A DNA stretch of 7,234 bases from Chrysiogenia bacterium (GTDB taxonomy: Bacteria > JAGRBM01): the NCBI GenBank assembly GCA_020434085.1, contig JAGRBM010000514.1:1-7234 (forward strand), given 5' to 3'. Numbering within the stretch: position 1 is the stretch's first letter; every line of letters begins with the position of its first letter. The position numbers and the translations under genes were made by a program. This document shows positions 5,460 through 7,234 of this stretch, in pieces. Under the pieces are notes generated by a model. That model searched no databases. It saw only the letters and a list, made by a program, of their open reading frames with translations, and was not told the DNA's origin.

Positions 5460-6932
5460 ATGATCTTGCATAGATTCAAATCTGCCCGATTCCTGATGTG
5501 GGGACTTCTCGCGCTGCTGCTGGCGGCCCCGGCCCATGCGCAGGAGCGCGTGCAGGCCATCCACAGCGCCGTCGCCCAGCTTGTCGAGACCTACCGCCAG
5601 GCCAAGTTCGCCGCCGATCAGGGGATGGAACCGACCCCCGAGCTTCTCAAGACCCGCGCGCAGGCCATCGAACTCATCGGCCAGGGGGGCCCGCTCGCCA
5701 GCACGCCGCTGCGTGAGGCGCTCCAGCAGGACAACCTGCCCGCCGGCGCGGCCTACATTATGGGGACGATGCTGCTGCTCACCGACGGCGCAACGGCCGG
5801 TGATTTCGTGCTCGCCCAGCTCAAGGAACGAGACCCCGCCGAAGACCCGGTCGAGGCTTTTCGCTTTGGCCATACCCTGATGATCGCAGCGCCCCACCAC
5901 GGCGCTGTCTTTGCCGAGCGACTGGCCGAGCTGCCCAGCGAGGTTCGCTTCCCGGTGCCGAACGAGGGCATTGCCTTCCCTCTGATCGGCGGGATCGCCT
6001 GGCTCTATGCCGCCGGCGACACCGATGCGCTCAATGATCTGGCAGCCCTCATCGAAGACGTGAGCCGCCTGCCGCCCCATGTCTCGGACAACCTACTGCG
6101 CGTGGTGACCCAGCTCCAGCTCCACCAGCTTCTGCCGCTGGTCGAAAAACAGGCCGCCGCCGCTGCAGAGGACTCCCCGCGCCTTCGCGCGCTCATCTGG
6201 GCGCTGGGCCAGTTCGACGATCCGAAGGTCATCCCCCAGCTCGACAAGTTCCGCCGGACGCTGGGGGACCCGGTTCTTCGGCAGGAGGCGGTCTTCGCCC
6301 TTGGAGAGATCCAGTCTCCCGCTGCGCTGGGGCCACTTCGTGACGCTCTCTCGGACAAGGCGCCCGGCGTGCGCAGCTACGCGGTCTCCGGACTCGTCAA
6401 GCTCGGCACGCCCCAGGCGATCGCACTCATTCGCGAGGCACTCGGCGGTCCCGAAAGCGACCAGCAGGTGCAGGCCGACTACCTGCGCGCGGCGCGCGAG
6501 GCGGGCGATCGCACCTGGCGCGAGGCCCTGGCAAAGGCCGCCGAGAACTGGCCCAAGCACAAACTGATTGCCAAGGAAACGTCCCTTTCGCTCGCCCGCA
6601 CCGAACCACGCAATCCCGCAGCGCCGCCGCCAAGCATCTGGCCCGGTGAGCCGATGAACGATCTGCCGCCCGAACGGCTCAACGAGCAGCTCTGGGATGT
6701 CATCAATGCACGCGGCCTTGGTTTTTCCCAGCTCAAGAAGACGGTGCTCTATTCGGCAACGCCGAAACACATTCAGCACCTGGAGTATCTTCGCACCCTG
6801 CTGGCCCGGGAGCTCTCGCGCCAGAACCTCGATACCTGGCTCGATGTGCTCAACACCCTGCAGCTCGTGCGCCGCCGCCTGCGTGAGGATCCGCGCCCGC
6901 TCTTCGCCCCGCGCGGCAGCCCCTCTCCATGA
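5460..6932 (+). CDS. Exported HEAT-repeat protein of unknown function
   Basis: 490 residues from ATG 5460. The N terminus is a classic Sec signal peptide: basic MILHRFKSAR, hydrophobic FLMWGLLALLLAAP, and a probable signal peptidase I site after AHA (residue 27). The mature protein is almost wholly alpha-helical. Residues about 239-330 contain recognisable HEAT/PBS-lyase-type repeats, for example LRALIWALGQFDDPKVIPQL, LRQEAVFALGEIQSPAALGPL and VRSYAVSGLVKLGTPQAIALI. A Pro-rich linker (386-404) separates these from a helical C-terminal section (405-476) with many aromatic and Leu positions. Such repeats usually form a periplasmic protein-binding solenoid; no catalytic motif is seen. The frame is open upstream to TTG 5403, but ATG 5460 gives the proper signal peptide; the ribosome binding site is weak (GGGAAA). 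A small GCGGG/CCCGC hairpin sits in the leader at 5422-5436. It is transcribed divergently from the riboswitch operon. Binding partner unknown. Confidence 0.85.
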   Translation: MILHRFKSARFLMWGLLALLLAAPAHAQERVQAIHSAVAQLVETYRQAKFAADQGMEPTPELLKTRAQAIELIGQGGPLASTPLREALQQDNLPAGAAYIMGTMLLLTDGATAGDFVLAQLKERDPAEDPVEAFRFGHTLMIAAPHHGAVFAERLAELPSEVRFPVPNEGIAFPLIGGIAWLYAAGDTDALNDLAALIEDVSRLPPHVSDNLLRVVTQLQLHQLLPLVEKQAAAAAEDSPRLRALIWALGQFDDPKVIPQLDKFRRTLGDPVLRQEAVFALGEIQSPAALGPLRDALSDKAPGVRSYAVSGLVKLGTPQAIALIREALGGPESDQQVQADYLRAAREAGDRTWREALAKAAENWPKHKLIAKETSLSLARTEPRNPAAPPPSIWPGEPMNDLPPERLNEQLWDVINARGLGFSQLKKTVLYSATPKHIQHLEYLRTLLARELSRQNLDTWLDVLNTLQLVRRRLREDPRPLFAPRGSPSP

Positions 6933-7001
6933 GCGCTCCGGCGGACTTGCAAAGCGCGACGGGAATGCCATTCTTCGCCGGCCCCACCGGGCGAGAGAAC
7001 A

Positions 7002-7234
7002 ATGCAGATTCAGGCTTTCATCTTCGATTTCGACGGCGTGCTGGTGGATTCCGAGCGCGTGCACTGGCGCCTCTACCAGGAAGTGCTGGGGCCCCTGGGG
7101 CTCGGTTTTACCTGGGAAGAATACACCGCCAAGTCGATCGCCCTTCACGACGTAGGCTGCATACGCGCCGTGGCCGATGAGCGCGGCAAGGCGCTCTCCG
7201 ACAGCGAGTTCGCGCGCCTTGTTGCACGGAAGGC
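7002..7234 (+). CDS. HAD-superfamily hydrolase, N-terminal part (phosphatase/phosphomutase-like, cut by window edge)
   Basis: 77 complete codons are present and the frame runs off the right edge. ATG 7002 has GAGAG about 5 bases upstream. The protein opens with IQAFIFDFDGVLVDSE, the HAD motif I (DxDGVLxDSE) whose first Asp (residue 9) is the catalytic nucleophile and second Asp (residue 11) the acid/base. A helical cap region follows (HWRLYQEVLGPLGLGFTWEEYTAKSIALHD), as in subfamily IA enzymes such as beta-phosphoglucomutase, phosphoglycolate phosphatase and pyrophosphatase PpaX. Motifs II-IV lie outside the window, so the substrate cannot be named. It begins 69 bases after the HEAT-repeat gene and may be co-transcribed with it. 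Confidence 0.9.
   Translation, partial: MQIQAFIFDFDGVLVDSERVHWRLYQEVLGPLGLGFTWEEYTAKSIALHDVGCIRAVADERGKALSDSEFARLVARK

Noticed and set aside
6093-7148. Long minus-strand ORF opposite the HEAT-repeat and HAD genes
   Set aside because: It spans two recognisable plus-strand genes and the gap between them; it is a GC-bias shadow.

Overview
The window is GC-rich, dense bacterial DNA. GC-ending codons dominate the real reading frames and intergenic gaps are short. Gene content and a GEMM-type riboswitch of the style common in Geobacter and other former 'Deltaproteobacteria' (Desulfobacterota, Myxococcota and relatives) suggest that kind of Gram-negative host. This assignment is inference: there is no rRNA or other taxonomic marker here.

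Layout. Five genes run on the minus strand, read from about 5380 down to 1. First comes a structured leader (5138-5381) holding a candidate promoter, a cyclic-dinucleotide riboswitch of the c-di-GMP-I/GEMM class (5264-5364), a terminator-like hairpin (5221-5254) and a hairpin over the ribosome binding site. It leads into a divergent HD-GYP-like protein that has lost its HD catalytic pair (4127-5137). After a 162-base gap with a perfect 13-bp inverted repeat come a YciO/Sua5-family protein (3323-3964), a six-helix membrane protein resembling a histidine kinase but lacking the phospho-accepting His and ATP-binding motifs (1949-3313), a two-HKD cardiolipin synthase (421-1890), and the first 122 codons of a probable TMTC-like GT-C glycosyltransferase membrane protein (1-366, cut by the window edge). 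Divergently on the plus strand lie a secreted HEAT-repeat protein (5460-6932) and the start of a HAD-superfamily hydrolase (7002-7234, cut by the edge).

How it fits together. The most notable element is the riboswitch. Its nucleotide equivalent to Vc2 G20, the base that recognises one purine of the ligand, reads as A. In known GEMM-I RNAs that change marks the GEMM-Ib subgroup that senses 3',3'-cGAMP (cyclic AMP-GMP). The first gene it can control is an HD-GYP relative, from the family that includes phosphodiesterases for c-di-GMP and 3',3'-cGAMP, but with the metal-binding HD pair changed to RD. The window therefore looks like a cyclic-dinucleotide-controlled gene for a probable non-catalytic HD-GYP effector. 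The downstream genes (pseudo-kinase, phospholipid synthesis, glycosyltransferase) suggest a membrane or envelope theme, but co-transcription past the 4054-4104 inverted repeat is not established.
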